64,000 bases of DNA from Diaporthe sp. PMI_573 (taxonomy: Eukaryota > Ascomycota > Sordariomycetes > Diaporthales > Diaporthaceae), in contig JAJTUP010000003.1 in assembly GCA_021399435.1 (NCBI GenBank), positions 2,294,001 to 2,358,000 on the forward strand, given 5' to 3'. The translations under genes were made by a program, and so were the position numbers. Below are positions 36,858 to 48,900 of the stretch, one piece after another (position 1 is the first letter of the stretch; each line of letters starts with the position of its first letter). The notes under the pieces were generated by a model that was not told where the DNA came from, ran no database searches, and saw nothing but the letters and a program-made list of their open reading frames with translations.

Positions 36858-37977
36858 ATGGCACAATTCGCCTCCGATCCTCTGGCTCCTTCGCAAACAT
36901 CCAAACCATCAGACCCGCTGGTCGACTTGGATCGCCTCCTTGGCCGTCTCCGGCAAACTATCCTTCGAGCTGATGCCGACCGGGAACGGAGACTGAGGAC
37001 GAGCGAATTCGAGCGCGGAAAAGTCACTATCGTAAGACAAACTTCGAAACCATCCAAGTACGGCAGTGGACTGACACTGTGTGCGGCGCCAGAACATAGA
37101 CTATGCGCGACTGCTGCTCACGAGGTTGCAGCAAGATGCACTGGGCATCAAAGTACATGCAAGGAGACAGGAGGTACAGGCCGACCTCAATCGGAAGCGG
37201 GACCTCCTGGACCAGGTGACGGACAGGATAAGGGATCTGGAAGAGCTGAGCGCGCACGCCGTCGATGACGAGGACGATTCAAGCTCCGAACAAGACGACA
37301 TCTTGAGCGAGATAATTGCGACACCCAGTCAGAGTCTGGACTCCAGATCGACAGATATGCTCGAAGAGGACTCAGGAAGAGACGACCAAGAACACAGCAT
37401 GCTAAAAACATCACCACCCACAGAAACGCGACAGAACGGGAGCAACGGACGTATTGTGGAGATACTGGAGGAAGTAATATCAGAGAAACCAGACACCCTG
37501 ACGTCACATACCCTCCGGCCGAGGGGCCAGCAGCCTGCGCAGTCAGATCCGGAGAAAGTCCGCCAAGACCCAGACACAGCACAAACGACAGGCGCTACTA
37601 CACAAAGATCCCTGCTCCTGGGGGACCGCTCTGCGGAAGTGTCTGATGTCACTGTGAAGGAAGCCATTCTGGACCGCGAGCGAAGAGAACAGGAAGAGAT
37701 CACGGAGGCGATGAGCAAGATCACCAAAGAGTTGAAGCTGTCGTCCCTTAAATTCAGCGAGGCGCTTGAGGAGGACAAGGAGATGACGGAGCAGGCCACA
37801 AAAGGGCTCAGCAGCAACGAGCTCGGCCTTGAGGCGGCCGCGAGGAGGATGGGTGCGCTGACGCGCATGACAGAAGGGAAGGGCTGGTGGGGACGGGTTA
37901 TACTGTATGCTTGGATCTACGGGCTTATGGTGGTGCTGGTGCTGGTCGTTTTTGTGCTGCCAAAACTGCGGTTCTGA
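36858..37977 (+). CDS. USE1: Use1-type SNARE (ER retrograde transport)
   Basis: Exons are 36858-37031 and 37093-37977, giving 352 residues (phase 0 intron, donor GTAAGA). Use1 is the SNARE on the ER membrane that acts with Ufe1 and Sec20 in fusion of Golgi-derived COPI vesicles. The C-terminal third contains a long amphipathic helix, REQEEITEAMSKITKELKLSS onward, that fits the Use1 SNARE motif. It is followed directly by one hydrophobic segment (about residues 330-349) and a very short tail, PKLRF, giving the tail-anchored topology. The N-terminal ~90 residues form Arg/Leu-rich helices; the middle is acidic and Ser-rich. Order and spacing match the Use1 family. The SNARE motif is weakly conserved in this family, so the assignment relies on overall architecture. 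Confidence 0.8.
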
Positions 37978-38523
37978 TACCCACGCACTGCTTCTTACCA
38001 CGGTCTTTTACACTGCATCAAGAGCGAGGGGGCGTTCATGGCGCTGCAAGACCGGCTACGGGCCCAGGCCCCCATCGTTGGTCCGGTATTTTATGGAGCA
38101 GATTGTTGAGTTTGTCAAAAACATCTGAATTCATTGCATTGTTTGTTGCCCGCTGATTGTTATCGTCTAGTTGATGTTGCAGACCATTCCATATCCATGC
38201 CGGTGATCCTTCAAACACCCACCAGCCAGCCAGCCAAGCCCAGGTATCACCAGATCCATCGGGGTTGGCATAAAACCCCCGCCCAAAATTGATATGTTCC
38301 ATCGCCATGCACCACTCAAGCCCTTTCGCTCTTTCAACATTCCCAATCGGGCTCAAAAAGCATTTGGATTATGAGAAGTTCTGGCCAAATTTTGCCGACA
38401 GTCCAATCGAAAGCGAAAGCAAAAGCACGCTAATAAGTCAGGACTCTAAGAATGGGTGATGGGACACGCTTCGTCGATTGCCCGATTCCTTTACCCGACC
38501 CTCCCTGCTTTGTCAAATCAATT
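37978..38523. other. Intergenic spacer between convergent USE1 and BRCT genes
   Basis: 546 bp that should contain both 3' untranslated regions. No gene or repeat of note was seen. Confidence 0.6.
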
Positions 38524-39896
38524 TCATGCGGTCTTGGATCCGCCGTTGGTGACCTCGCCCGAGCCGCCAGCAACCGAATGCTTGGTGACCTTGAGCTTTT
38601 TGGCCGGCTGCTTCTCCGAGGAACTGCCCTTCCTCTTGAAGGCGGTCTTTAGGTCGACCTGGCGGTGTCTGTGAGGAACGGCCAAAGACTTCGTTGGGTT
38701 CTGTTTCTTGACTTTTCCAAGCTCATCCAACTTGTTCTTGGGGCCGGCACTGTCAGTGGTCTTCTTCGGAACAGCTCGAGGCTGGTGATCAGGACCTGAC
38801 CCATTGCTCAGATTCGAGTCTCGTTGGCCCCAACGTTTACTGGTGCAACGCCAATAGCGGGATTTGAATCTTTCAAGCTCATGCTCCTTGTCCCTAGGAG
38901 TCTTGCTTGGGAAGTGCCTGACACACGTGCTCGAGCCCGGCTTCTGGTACACTCTTGTGCCAAACAAGTACGTCTTTGGAGCTGACTTCGACTCGTAGAG
39001 CTCCAGGATATACCGGCGGCCTTGCTTGCGAACCTCAGCCTGATACAAGCCTGAATCATCTCTGTAAATGGTAAAGCGGCTGAGGTCAACAGGAGGTGCC
39101 TGATCTTTGACTCTCGCGCCATTCTCTGGCTTTCCAGCTGGCTCGTCACTCTCGTTGGTGGTGGGGTTGCCGAGCCTCTTGATGTGGTCAAAGACTATGG
39201 TGCCTTTTCCCTCCCCGGACCCAGACGATTTCGGAGAGTCTTGCTCTCCAGAGCTCTTTTGAGAGCTCTTCTCTTCAGGTGTAGCCACTTGCTCTGATCC
39301 AGTCTCGGCAGCTTCTTCTACAGCACTCGCATCGTCTGCGCCACTCACAGCAGCGGAGTCAGCCGCAGGAAGCGCCACCTTCTCGACAGACTTGGCCTTC
39401 TTCTCTCCCTTCCTGAAAAGGGCCGAGATGGCTTCACCATCGCGAATATGTCCAGGGTGGTAGAGCTCGGGTGGGGCCCTCCTTTTGTGGTAATCCCACA
39501 GCTGCAAGGTATCAGTCAGCCACTCGTAAGTGACGAGATGGCAACTGAGCTTCCGAGCAGCCTTGACTGCAGGTCGGATTCATCGTGGTTAGTTAATGCT
39601 CAAAGTGCCCAACAAAGTGCCCAACAAAGTTACGTCGATCCAAGAAGGCTGGAACACTCACCCTTGTCGCTTCTTCGTCTCGCGTTGTAGGCATCTGTGG
39701 AGCAAATGAGATGAGTGGTAGACTTAGTGACTTCCTCATCGAGCCGACCACCGCGGTATTTGAGCCATCTGCTGACATTTTCATCTGTGAATTGTTCACG
39801 AATGTGTTTGTTCTTATCTCTGTCGAAAGTTGGATCGCCGGTAATGCAGACCACGACGCCGGCGAGGTGCGAGCTGTCGCTGGTGTTTGGAGACAT
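38524..39896 (-). CDS. BRCT-domain protein with basic C-terminal region
   Basis: Exons on the minus strand are 39896-39662 and 39566-38524, giving 425 residues (phase 1 intron of 95 nt, donor GTGAGT). The N-terminal ~105 residues form one BRCT domain: LAGVVVCITGDP as the first strand, a GGRLDEEVTKSTTHLIC motif in the middle, and the conserved tryptophan in HLVTYEWLTD after the intron. BRCT domains bind phosphopeptides or other BRCTs in DNA-damage proteins. An acidic linker leads to a second conserved-looking block (about residues 250-345) with strands such as YQAEVRKQGRRYILELYES and a W-R-C-T-S-K-R-W motif; it recalls a WGR-like fold but I cannot assign it. The last ~80 residues are Lys-rich with possible nuclear localisation signals. 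Likely nuclear; specific role unknown. Confidence 0.85.
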
Positions 39897-40833
39897 GACA
39901 AGAACTCTGCGTACTTCAATGAATCAAAAGAAACCAAGGGATCCGAGTGTGTCGAGATGACTCATATGCTGAGAAGGATTTGGGACGACAGAAGGCGAAG
40001 TCGTCGGAACGTTGCGAGACTTGCGCAGTCTTTCAGACAGTAGTGTTTTGAGAATTGAAGAAAGGAAACTTGGGACTGGACCGAAACCTGCAAAGGTGAT
40101 GGCCTCTCGTGAAGCTGACAAGGAAGCTATGGGAAGCTATGGGGAAGCTGTGGGGAAGCGCGTGGGAGAGAAGGGGATCTCTGATCAGGACTTCGATGTA
40201 GGGAAGCAAGAAGGATGATTTGGGTGGAACGACTGCCAGGAGAGGATATGCTGGGCTTGAAAAGCAGGCATAAAAGTCTGAAGACTGCCCAGAATGCCTC
40301 CAGAATTAATCCAGTGCAGACAGAAGAGACGACCAGAACTGATGCTAGTCTTCTTGATCAGGTAATGGTTGAGGTCTGGGGATATTTGGAACGATCCCAG
40401 GAAAAGGGAGTTCAGTGAGGCAAGACCTCATCAGCCAGTCGCGAGTGCCCAGGGTCATGTGCAAAACCTTGGACCAGGCTTGAACGAAGTAGAAGTATGA
40501 AGAGGGTATTCCTATTCTGTAAGCGAGGCCATGTTCAGGCTGGGGAAGAAAGTGCGTTCAGTTCGCCGAAGCTGAGAGCACTGCGCTCGGAAGAGATAAA
40601 ATTGGACGATGAGGCCTGGCCAGCCGGTTAGGTGTAGCCTGATCAGTTTGCCCAGTGCACGATATACACACAACGTAGCTCAAGGGCTCCAGCAAAGGTG
40701 CTCACATGGCATGTTATTTTTGAGACCAACAAATGAGTGCTTGCATGGTGCCTACATGGCCTATGACTCTCCATCACTTTCCCAGAATTGCTGACCCAGA
40801 TATCCGCAAAGAATGACCTATAGAGCAACAAGC
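39897..40833. other. Intergenic region upstream of the BRCT gene
   Basis: Both neighbours are on the minus strand, so this holds the BRCT-gene promoter and the 3' untranslated region of the alpha/beta-barrel gene. A small repeat of GGGAAGCTATGGGGAAGCT type lies at about 40127-40160. No gene recognised. Confidence 0.5.
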
Positions 40834-41546
40834 TTATTTCTCCTTGGTGAGAACGGCGGTGCGAACGTGGTGGTGCTCCGCAAACTTCTTCAAAGGCTCA
40901 AAGGTTTTCTGCCCTCCCGCGCCGGCCGCCTTCGCCTTCTCGTCGCTCGTCCATCCGCTCGCCGCCAGGAACACCTTGACCTTGCCGGCCTTGGGGTGGT
41001 CGACTTCCTCCGCACCCCAACCATGGGCCCCGGCTATGAAGCCATCCGGCGCGCCCCCTGCCTTGACGACCTCGTGGAAGGTAGTCTCGAAGTCGGCGGC
41101 ACTCGCGGGTGGCACAAAAGTCGCCGCGAACTGCGTCACGGGGGCCTCGGCGGCCTTGACGAAGTCACCGTGGAGGGTGAAGAGGTTGTGCACTGGGCGG
41201 ACCTCTGGGTTGGACTTGTCCAGGATCTCATCGAGCAGTTTCTTGACCTCCGCGGCCTGTGGGCTTGAAGCAGCTGCCTTGGCTGCGTCTGGGGAAGACC
41301 AGACTATTGTGACAGAAGGTTAGTTGCCAGTACTCAGAGGAGCTGAAATGTCCATCACGAAAACTCACCATCTATGATCTCAACAGCCTTGGGCTCGTTG
41401 GGATCCGTTGGTGTGCCATGATAAGCGTGCTCAAGACCTGGAGTTGCCAGCTTCTGATCCTTATGCCCCTTGAGGCTGGCGACAGCCGAGCTGCTCTCGG
41501 AGTCCTTCGTGACGGGGATCCATGCAATGCTCACAGTGGTCGACAT
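40834..41546 (-). CDS. Dimeric alpha/beta-barrel (ABM-like) domain protein
   Basis: Exons on the minus strand are 41546-41369 and 41303-40834, giving 215 residues (phase 1 intron, donor GTGAGT). The protein looks like two successive alpha+beta barrel halves: the first begins STTVSIAWIPV and contains GLEHAYHGTP, the second begins with an HNLFTLHG strand and contains GFIAGAHGWGAEEV. Such domains occur in antibiotic-biosynthesis monooxygenases and stress-responsive A/B-barrel proteins. No cofactor or catalytic motif can be identified, there is no signal peptide, and the protein is rich in Ala, Lys and Glu, so it is likely cytosolic. Function unknown. Confidence 0.8.
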
Positions 41547-42763
41547 CTTGATAGGTGGTAGGTGGTTCTGGCTTCTCGGGGAAGTACTGTTGTTTTGGAA
41601 GGTGTGTAAGGGCTGAGTCTGTAGGACTTGAGGCAGTTCTTGTTGGTATTGATGATGATGATCTGATCCTCATGCTGGCCCAAGAGGGAGCAGAGCTGTG
41701 CCTTTATATCATCAAGCTGGAGCTACCTCCCTGCCCACGCATGAGAGCCATTGTGTCAGAACGTCGTGGCTTGGAGCTCAAGTGTGAGCTTCCATACCTT
41801 CCGCGGTGATTACCCGGACCCCGACATAGAGAAGGACGTTAAGCGATGCCGCATCTAGACAGGGGTAACACAATGCTGAGGTCCAGTCGATGCTCCGAGT
41901 ATGCAGGAATAGCTGTAGCAAGAGCGAGCTCGACTCAGAGACAAGGAGCCGAATACGGTTCCACCTCGCTCTCACAGGTTAGCGAGCGCCCAAGCTGATA
42001 GCTAGTCCATGTCGGTAAGCTGCTGTATAGCTCGAGACAGGCATAAGCCAAGAAGGCGGGTCAATGCATGGCGCTGGGTGCAGGGGCTCGGGCCAAACAG
42101 AGGCGGCGAGCGTACAAGTGCCCACATCGGATTCGGGGAACGGTTTATGTCCGCGCTAAGAACTACGGCTCTTAGCAACGCCGCGGGATTGTTCTCAGAG
42201 CACAGATGGTTGGAGATGCAGATGGTCAAGAATTATGCGTACTGACTTTCCATGAGTCGGGGAGGCTTCCCTGACCAAGCTGAAACGGACTGTGAACCTC
42301 ATCCTCCACCGGCTTTTGGCAAGTGGAGGCTTACCAATGAGAAACGACCCGGTAAAACCACCGCGGAATGAACAAGTGCATAACTGTCGGCGTTCATTGT
42401 GATGACCGGACGTTGCGTGGCTGTTCGATGCTCCAGAGTCTAAGAGATTGCGGTTCGCTTGGGTCCGACCTGGAAGATCAACGCCATCAGCGCCATCGCC
42501 ATCACTCGATTTGGAGAGCCGAAGCATCGGGAGCATAATCAAGCCACACTTACAATAACACGGGCACAGTATTTGGCTGCGCCACAGCCATAATGTGTGG
42601 AACCGTTTTGAGAACCACCCTGACTTCGCGAACGGAGTGAGAAGCCGTAAACAAGGTCGAAAGATTAGGCGTGCATAGAAGCCATCCTTAGTTGGAGTTG
42701 GATCGCATTGTGAAAACCGTCCTCGATTATCGACTAGTAGACCGAACGCCGGTAGAGCCTAAC
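41547..42763. other. Intergenic region between the alpha/beta-barrel gene and trpC
   Basis: About 1.2 kb containing the promoter of the alpha/beta-barrel gene and the trpC 3' untranslated region. No supported gene or repeat. Confidence 0.5.
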
Positions 42764-45103
42764 CTATCTGATAGATTTGGCGGCCTTGACAAAGGCCCTG
42801 ATTCTGTCTATGCTTTGCTGGCCGCCTTCTTCAACACCGCTGCTCACATCAACACCCACAATCCTAGCCGAGAGCGTACCTATCGCAGATACTGCCTGGA
42901 CAACGTTGTCGGGATTCAGCCCACCAGCAAATAGGACCTCCAATTTCTCGTCCTTCTCCAGGTCCTTTCGAACAGCGGCATGGTCGAGTTGTTGACCAGA
43001 GCCCGAGCCAGAGTCCAGCAGGGGGATGGTGTGGTAGCCACGGAGCCCTAATCCAGGCTCGTCAGGTTGAAACTTCCGAATGACCGGAACAGGAATAAGA
43101 TGGGCCCATTCAACAGGCTCTCTGCCGTGAAGTTGAACGATATCCAGGCTGTACAGTTTTTGCTTCTCGAGAACCTCTTCGAGGGGTTGGTTCATGAAGA
43201 CACCAACAAGTGAGGCGCCCTTGCCAGTCAAGGTACGCTTGGCCCCTGCGAAGAAATCTTGAGCCACATCTGATGGGGGTTCGGGCTGTGTGTATCGCCC
43301 GAAAGAGCGGCTGTCCTGGACTGCCTTCGAAATGGCCAGAGCAGTCTCGTGTGATACGCAACGTTTGGTTCCAGGTACCAGGATCATGCCGATCAAGTCC
43401 GCCCCTACCTTGATGGCTTCGGTGGCGGCTTCGGCGCTACGAGTTCCGCAGATCTTCACAATCAGTGGTTGAGCCTCGACGTTGGGGGAAAGTGTCGTGG
43501 TACCTGAACATAGTTCTTGGATGAACTTGGCTGTGTCGGGAGCTCGCATGATGGCTTCGCCAACGAGGATGGCATTCACGCCGTCGTTCTTGCAATCCTG
43601 GACGTCGGCGTGGGTGTTGATACCGCTGAGGGCACAAATGATGACATCCTGGGGAACCATGCTCCGCAAACTCCTTGTGGTGTGCAGGTCGACTTCAAAG
43701 GTTTCGAGATTGCGGTTGTTTACTCCAACCACCTTCGCACCAAGCTTGATAGCAGTTGTCATTTCCTCAGCGTTCTGCACCTCAACCAGTGGCTCCATTC
43801 CCAGCGAGAGGGAGTACTTGTGAAGCCTCTCGAGAAGCTCCGCGTCGAGCATCTTCACAATCAGGAGGATGGTATCGGCTCCGGCAAGACGCGCTTCGAG
43901 GATCTGGTACTCTTCAAAGACAAATTCCTTGCGCAGAATAGCGGGTCGATTTGGCATGCCCTCAACAGCCTGACGCGCCATACGCAGGTCTTCGATGCTG
44001 CCCTTGAACCACTCAGGTTCTGTCAGGACTGAGATGACACTCGCACCCGCGAGCGCGTACTTTTTGGCTTGTGTCGGCGCGTTGATGTCGAGAGCGAAGA
44101 CACCCTTTGATGGGGAGCCCCTCTTGATCTCCGCCAGCAGCGAGATGTCGAAGGGGCTTTGCCGCAGGCGATCGACGAACGGGATCTGTGGTGGGGCGCA
44201 ATTGAGGTCATAGGCAGCTTGCAGGTCAGCAGGCCTTTGAGATGGTATCTGCTTTTGGGCCTCAACGGCCGCTCTGCGGTGAGCGTATATTTGCTGCAGA
44301 ATGTTGTTCTTCTTTGGTGTGCTTGCCGGCTTTCGCGCACCATTTGCCAGTGCAGTCTTGCGGAGCTCTTGGTCTTCCTCCCATGTGCCGCCCTGGGTGA
44401 GCAAGAAGTTCTTGAACATAATCCGTCCGTCGGCAGAGAGAATGCTTTCTGGGTGGAACTGGACTCCCTCGATAGTAAACTCCTTGTGGCGAACGCCCAT
44501 GATGACCCCCTTTGAGCCGTCCTCCTTAGCAATCCACGAGGTAACTTCGAGACAATCCGGGATTGACACATGAGTCCCAGCAAGAGAATGATACCTCGTG
44601 ACCGGAAGATTTTGAGACATGCCGCCGTAGACGCCTTTGGAGTCATGAACTAGAGGCGAGGTTTTGCCATGCAGAATCTCGCCGGTCTGACTGACATCGC
44701 CACCGTACACATCCAATATACATTGCCTACATTGTCGGTCAATGTTGAGTTTGGAAACTACCGAGAGGCCAGGGTAGACTTACTGTCCCATGCAGACGCC
44801 AAAGATGGGGATCTTTCCGGCAAAATGGCGGATGGCATCTCTGCTCACACCTGAATCTGTGCGAGGGTGACCGGGGCCTGGGCTGACGACGAGTTGGGTG
44901 GGCTTGTTGGCGATGAGATCCTCAAGAGATATCTGATCATTTCGGAAGACCGTGACGGTAGCACCCTCTAGGACGAGGTATTGGTAGACATTGTACGTGA
45001 AGGAATCATAGTTGTCAATGAGGACAAGATTGGAGGCGGAGGGCAGTGGCGCGGAGGGCTTCGGATGATGAGGAGAGTGGTCAATTATGTCCAATGAAGC
45101 CAT
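42764..45103 (-). CDS. trpC: Trifunctional tryptophan enzyme: glutamine amidotransferase / indole-3-glycerol-phosphate synthase / phosphoribosylanthranilate isomerase
   Basis: Exons on the minus strand are 45103-44784 and 44726-42764, giving 760 residues. The N-terminal class I glutamine amidotransferase supplies ammonia to anthranilate synthase: catalytic C104 in FGVCMGQQC (formed across the intron) and the H198/E200 pair in VQFHPES. The middle domain (about 245-510) is indole-3-glycerol-phosphate synthase, with [12 protein letters not shown] and [13 protein letters not shown]. The C-terminal domain (about 525-757) is phosphoribosylanthranilate isomerase, with [15 protein letters not shown] and [11 protein letters not shown]. 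The order G-C-F matches Aspergillus trpC and Neurospora trp-1. It is divergent from NUP188, with a Gcn4/CPC1-type site 130 bp upstream. All three active-site sets appear intact. Confidence 0.97.
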
Positions 45104-45900
45104 TTTGATAATCTGGAGCGGACCCGGCCAAGAAGCGAGCGCTGGAGGGGTGGAAGAGCAAAGACTTGGGGAGAAGTCACAGTTAATCGAACGTGTGAGG
45201 ACAACTGCTTTCAACGACTAGCAACGCTGAGGTGAGTCAGCCACCCGTCCTGTCGCTTGTCGCCTGTCGGCACGGCAAGTGTAAAGCCTAAATGGCGACG
45301 CCCAAGGGGATTTTGAGGCAATGTCAGGAGGTCTGTCCTCGCCCAGGTTGTCTTTGTTGGCTGAATGGCCGGCCGCGGAACCTATCCAGACGAACAGAGC
45401 AATGAGACAGTCCGATGGCACACTCCAGTATCAAGGCAGGCGGTTTGGAGCTCCAGGTCAGGTCGTGGCATTCCGGAGGACAAATTTCGGGTACCTGAGC
45501 GTCGGTGCCGGAACGGCGACGAACGACCCCTGCAGGGCCAAATCTCAGTCCTGCCAGCCTGCCAGTCTGAAAGGCGTGCCAGGGCCCATGCTCGACCAGG
45601 GCCCATCGTCTTTGATGTGGCTGCCGGCTGCTGTCTGATAGGCTGCCTTCCCAAGCTCGCACGGAGCAAGGATGCGGCAGCTAACATTTTGAGTGGGCGG
45701 TAGGTAGACCGACCACCCAAGCCTACAGTAAGTAACAATACACGGTCCCTGGCGCGTCTGCCAACGTCGAAACCTCACTTTCACATTCCGGGCCCAGCTT
45801 TCTCAGCCCTCAACCCCGACAACACCTTGGCGCTGCCTCTCTTGTTGTCGATGATCGCACCTCAGAGGCTTTTGCGCATTGCTTGCTGAGCCTTGCGACC
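45104..45900. promoter_or_regulatory. Shared divergent promoter region of trpC and NUP188
   Basis: 797 bp between the two start codons on opposite strands. It holds one perfect TGASTCA site near trpC (see next entry) and C/T-rich stretches towards NUP188. Confidence 0.65.
45233..45239 (-). promoter_or_regulatory. Gcn4/CPC1/CpcA-type site TGACTCA
   Basis: TGAGTCA on the plus strand, TGACTCA on the trpC strand, 130 bp upstream of the trpC ATG. In yeast and filamentous fungi this heptamer is the site for the general (cross-pathway) amino-acid control activator, and tryptophan genes are standard targets. The perfect match and position suggest that trpC is induced on amino-acid starvation; this is inference from the motif. 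Confidence 0.7.
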
Positions 45901-48900
45901 ATGGCTTCGCCCCCAAATGGCGTCTATTTCCCTTCCTTGGACGAGTGCCTGAAGGGCGACAAGTTGGTCTTGTATGTAAACAGCACAGCACAGCACAGCA
46001 CAGCACGGCGCAACTCAGCCCAGCCCGACCTCAAGCATGCGATGATGCGGAGACTGACTGTGATGATCCCATAGGTCCTGGAGATTGGTCGCCTCAGCTC
46101 TCCAAGATGCCTCCACCGATCGCCTCACCAGCCAATGTGTGAAAGACTTTCTGCAAGACCGCTACGTGACAGACCTGGTCCGCTCTCCCGCCAAAGCATT
46201 CGAAAAGCCGACCCCTCAGTCCAAATCCGAGTTCGAGACCAAGACCGCCGCCATACATGTCACTCCAACACCTAATGAGAAGTATGATATCAAGGCAATC
46301 AAGGAGGACTCGCTGTGGTTGAGCAGCAGCGTCAGCATCAACGAGGTTGCAGCTTTGCGCATCGTCGTCATCGAGTTCCAGAGCAGGCCACAGAGTCACC
46401 TGGCTGGGCCCTTTTCCACTCAGGACATAATAAACCTTCACCAGGCCGTCGGCGCCGATGGCACGCAAGCAAATACCCTCCTGGCCTTCGTCAACGCGGC
46501 CGACACGGTCGATGCTGACGCCATCTGGTCCGACTTCAACACCCAGGCAGGGAGACGCCGCCGCCTCTTGGATCTTTACATGTCCGAGCGGCGCTACCTT
46601 ATGGCTTTTGTTGATGGGGTCCTCAACCTGACCTTGAACGAGCCACCCCCGGGCACAGATACAGCAAAGTCAGAACTTTCTGCGCAAGTGCTGATGGCCG
46701 TATTCGGCCAAAGACAACCAAGGGATGTGAGGAGCGACACACGCCCGCTCGAGAAGCTTGTTTCCGCATATCTTGACTTGGTCCCCGAATGCCTCGAAGG
46801 GCCGGACTCTCGTGTGCTGGCAGTATTAAAGGATGTGAACATTCTTCCCGAAGAGCTGGAGCTCGTCTGGGCAAGGATGTCTCTCACCGAGACATTGCAT
46901 CTTTTAGCATCCATCTTCCGGATCATTGACCTCTCCCCGACCTTCCTCTCCGCCGACATTGTCTCCCGTTGGTTCAGATTCGTCGACGCTTACAGCTTCC
47001 TTGACCAGCTGCAAGGGACCGACGAGCTGACAGCTGAGGTCGTACAGCCTATAAAGCACTTGACCTGCATCATCTCCATGGGAATTCTCAATCTGGCCAG
47101 AGCTGTGATGTTTCTTGATGGTGAAATATCGCTCCAGGCTAATGAGGATTCTTATTTTACTTCTGGCTCTACCTTGAAGGAGATTCACGAATCGATTGTC
47201 AACGCCGCCAACGCAAGCCTGGTCACATCCGGGCCTGTGATATTCTCCTGGGCCCTCATTCTGCAGCGAATGCTACGCTCTCACCATGAGCGGCTTGAAT
47301 TGAGAGACCTGCAACAAAATCGACAAGCCCAGGAGGGGTTCGAACGTGAATTGGATCATGTCGAAGAACGCCCAGGGGTAGGCAGACGCTCATCTGCTGG
47401 AAGCGTAGTATCCATGGAGACACAGTCGTATGACCAGTTTCTGAACACCTCCTTCACCTCCAACTCGCTGCAATGGGACTTGCAGGAGGTCGAGAATCTG
47501 GCAGGGGCTGTGACTGCCGGCGGTCGGCTGTACGATTTCCTGACCGACATAGCGCTTAGCATGGGCTGCGCTCAGAATGCTGCATTTCATCCGTCTCTGG
47601 GGTCGAGAGCGCGCCTCGTTCTCCTCGACTTTCTGAAGATCAGTTTCCCAGTGACCGGCTACATATCGGAGCCTGTCACGACGTTGCTTGCGGTACTCTC
47701 GGCCGGCCAAGGATATTGGGACATTCCGAGCAGGAAGTCTATACCACCCAGTGAAGACGTCCTTGCTGTGGCCCTTGACGATCCACTCATACTTCAATTC
47801 TACATCCTCCAAGCCTTGCAAAGATACCCATACGAATTCCTTCCCTTCACCAGCCTTTGCAAGATTTTGTCGACGTGTCTGGCTGAGGACGATCGTTCGG
47901 GTCTCATCCTGAAATCCCTCCTGAAAACTCCGACACTCACGCTGCCCTTGCCCGACCCATACTGGCAGTTCACGGCAGATGAGGAGGAGCTGGGCAAGTT
48001 GGAGCTTACTCACGACTTTCCATTGTTCGCCGTGTCACCTAACCGCAAACACCTCATCGGAGAAGAAGAGCCTTTCCGGATTCCTGCCAGAACATATGGA
48101 AACCTTGCCTCTGACACCGGTCACATAGCGCAGGTTCAGTTCGAGCATTCAACTATTGCTTTGTTGGGGAAGCGGATCGAGGCCAATCTAGCCCCTGATT
48201 CATACGAGCTGGCCCTCGGTCCGCTTCAAGCTGATGAGCTCGCCGAAACGGTGTCCCTTCTGGCAACAGCGATCCGGTGCGAGAACCTGAAGGCGTCAGC
48301 CGGGGGCCGCTCGTCAACTGTGGATGGTGAAGCGGGGCTGGCCATCCTACAAGAAGCTAGCCGGGCGCTGCCGCGTACGAAAGATATCGTCAGCGTCATA
48401 TGTGACACTCTTGACTCCTATGTTGACGGCGAATTGGCCAATCTCGAGGCTTCTCACATACGCGTCATGACATCTTGCCTGCAGTTCTTGGATTCCATAT
48501 TGGGGATATGCCCCGGCCGTGTGTGGTCATACATGAACCGCTGTGACCTCTTGATCAGCGATTCCAGGGCGGGAAGGCTGTCAAGGATCACTGGTACGCT
48601 TGATCTTGTTGACGAGAGATTCGAGCTCCTGTCAACGGTGGTGAAGTTCTTTTCTGACCTGGTCGAAAATGGAACGAAGGGAACTGTTCAAAAGAAAGTT
48701 GGCAGCAAGACCAGCGGGCGCTCAGCTGATAAAGAGAACCCTTGGATGGGCACCTCTGACAAAGTCATGACCCAAGTTTATCTGTCTATTGCTCATACTG
48801 CTATCGACATACTTGAGAACTCACTAACGTGGCGTTTCTCGTCGGAAATTCAGCGATCCATCCTCATCGGAGATTTGATTCCGGTGATGGACAACATTGT

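Noticed and set aside
43517..44032. Plus-strand frame of 171 codons
   Set aside because: Antisense shadow of the trpC indole-glycerol-phosphate synthase domain.
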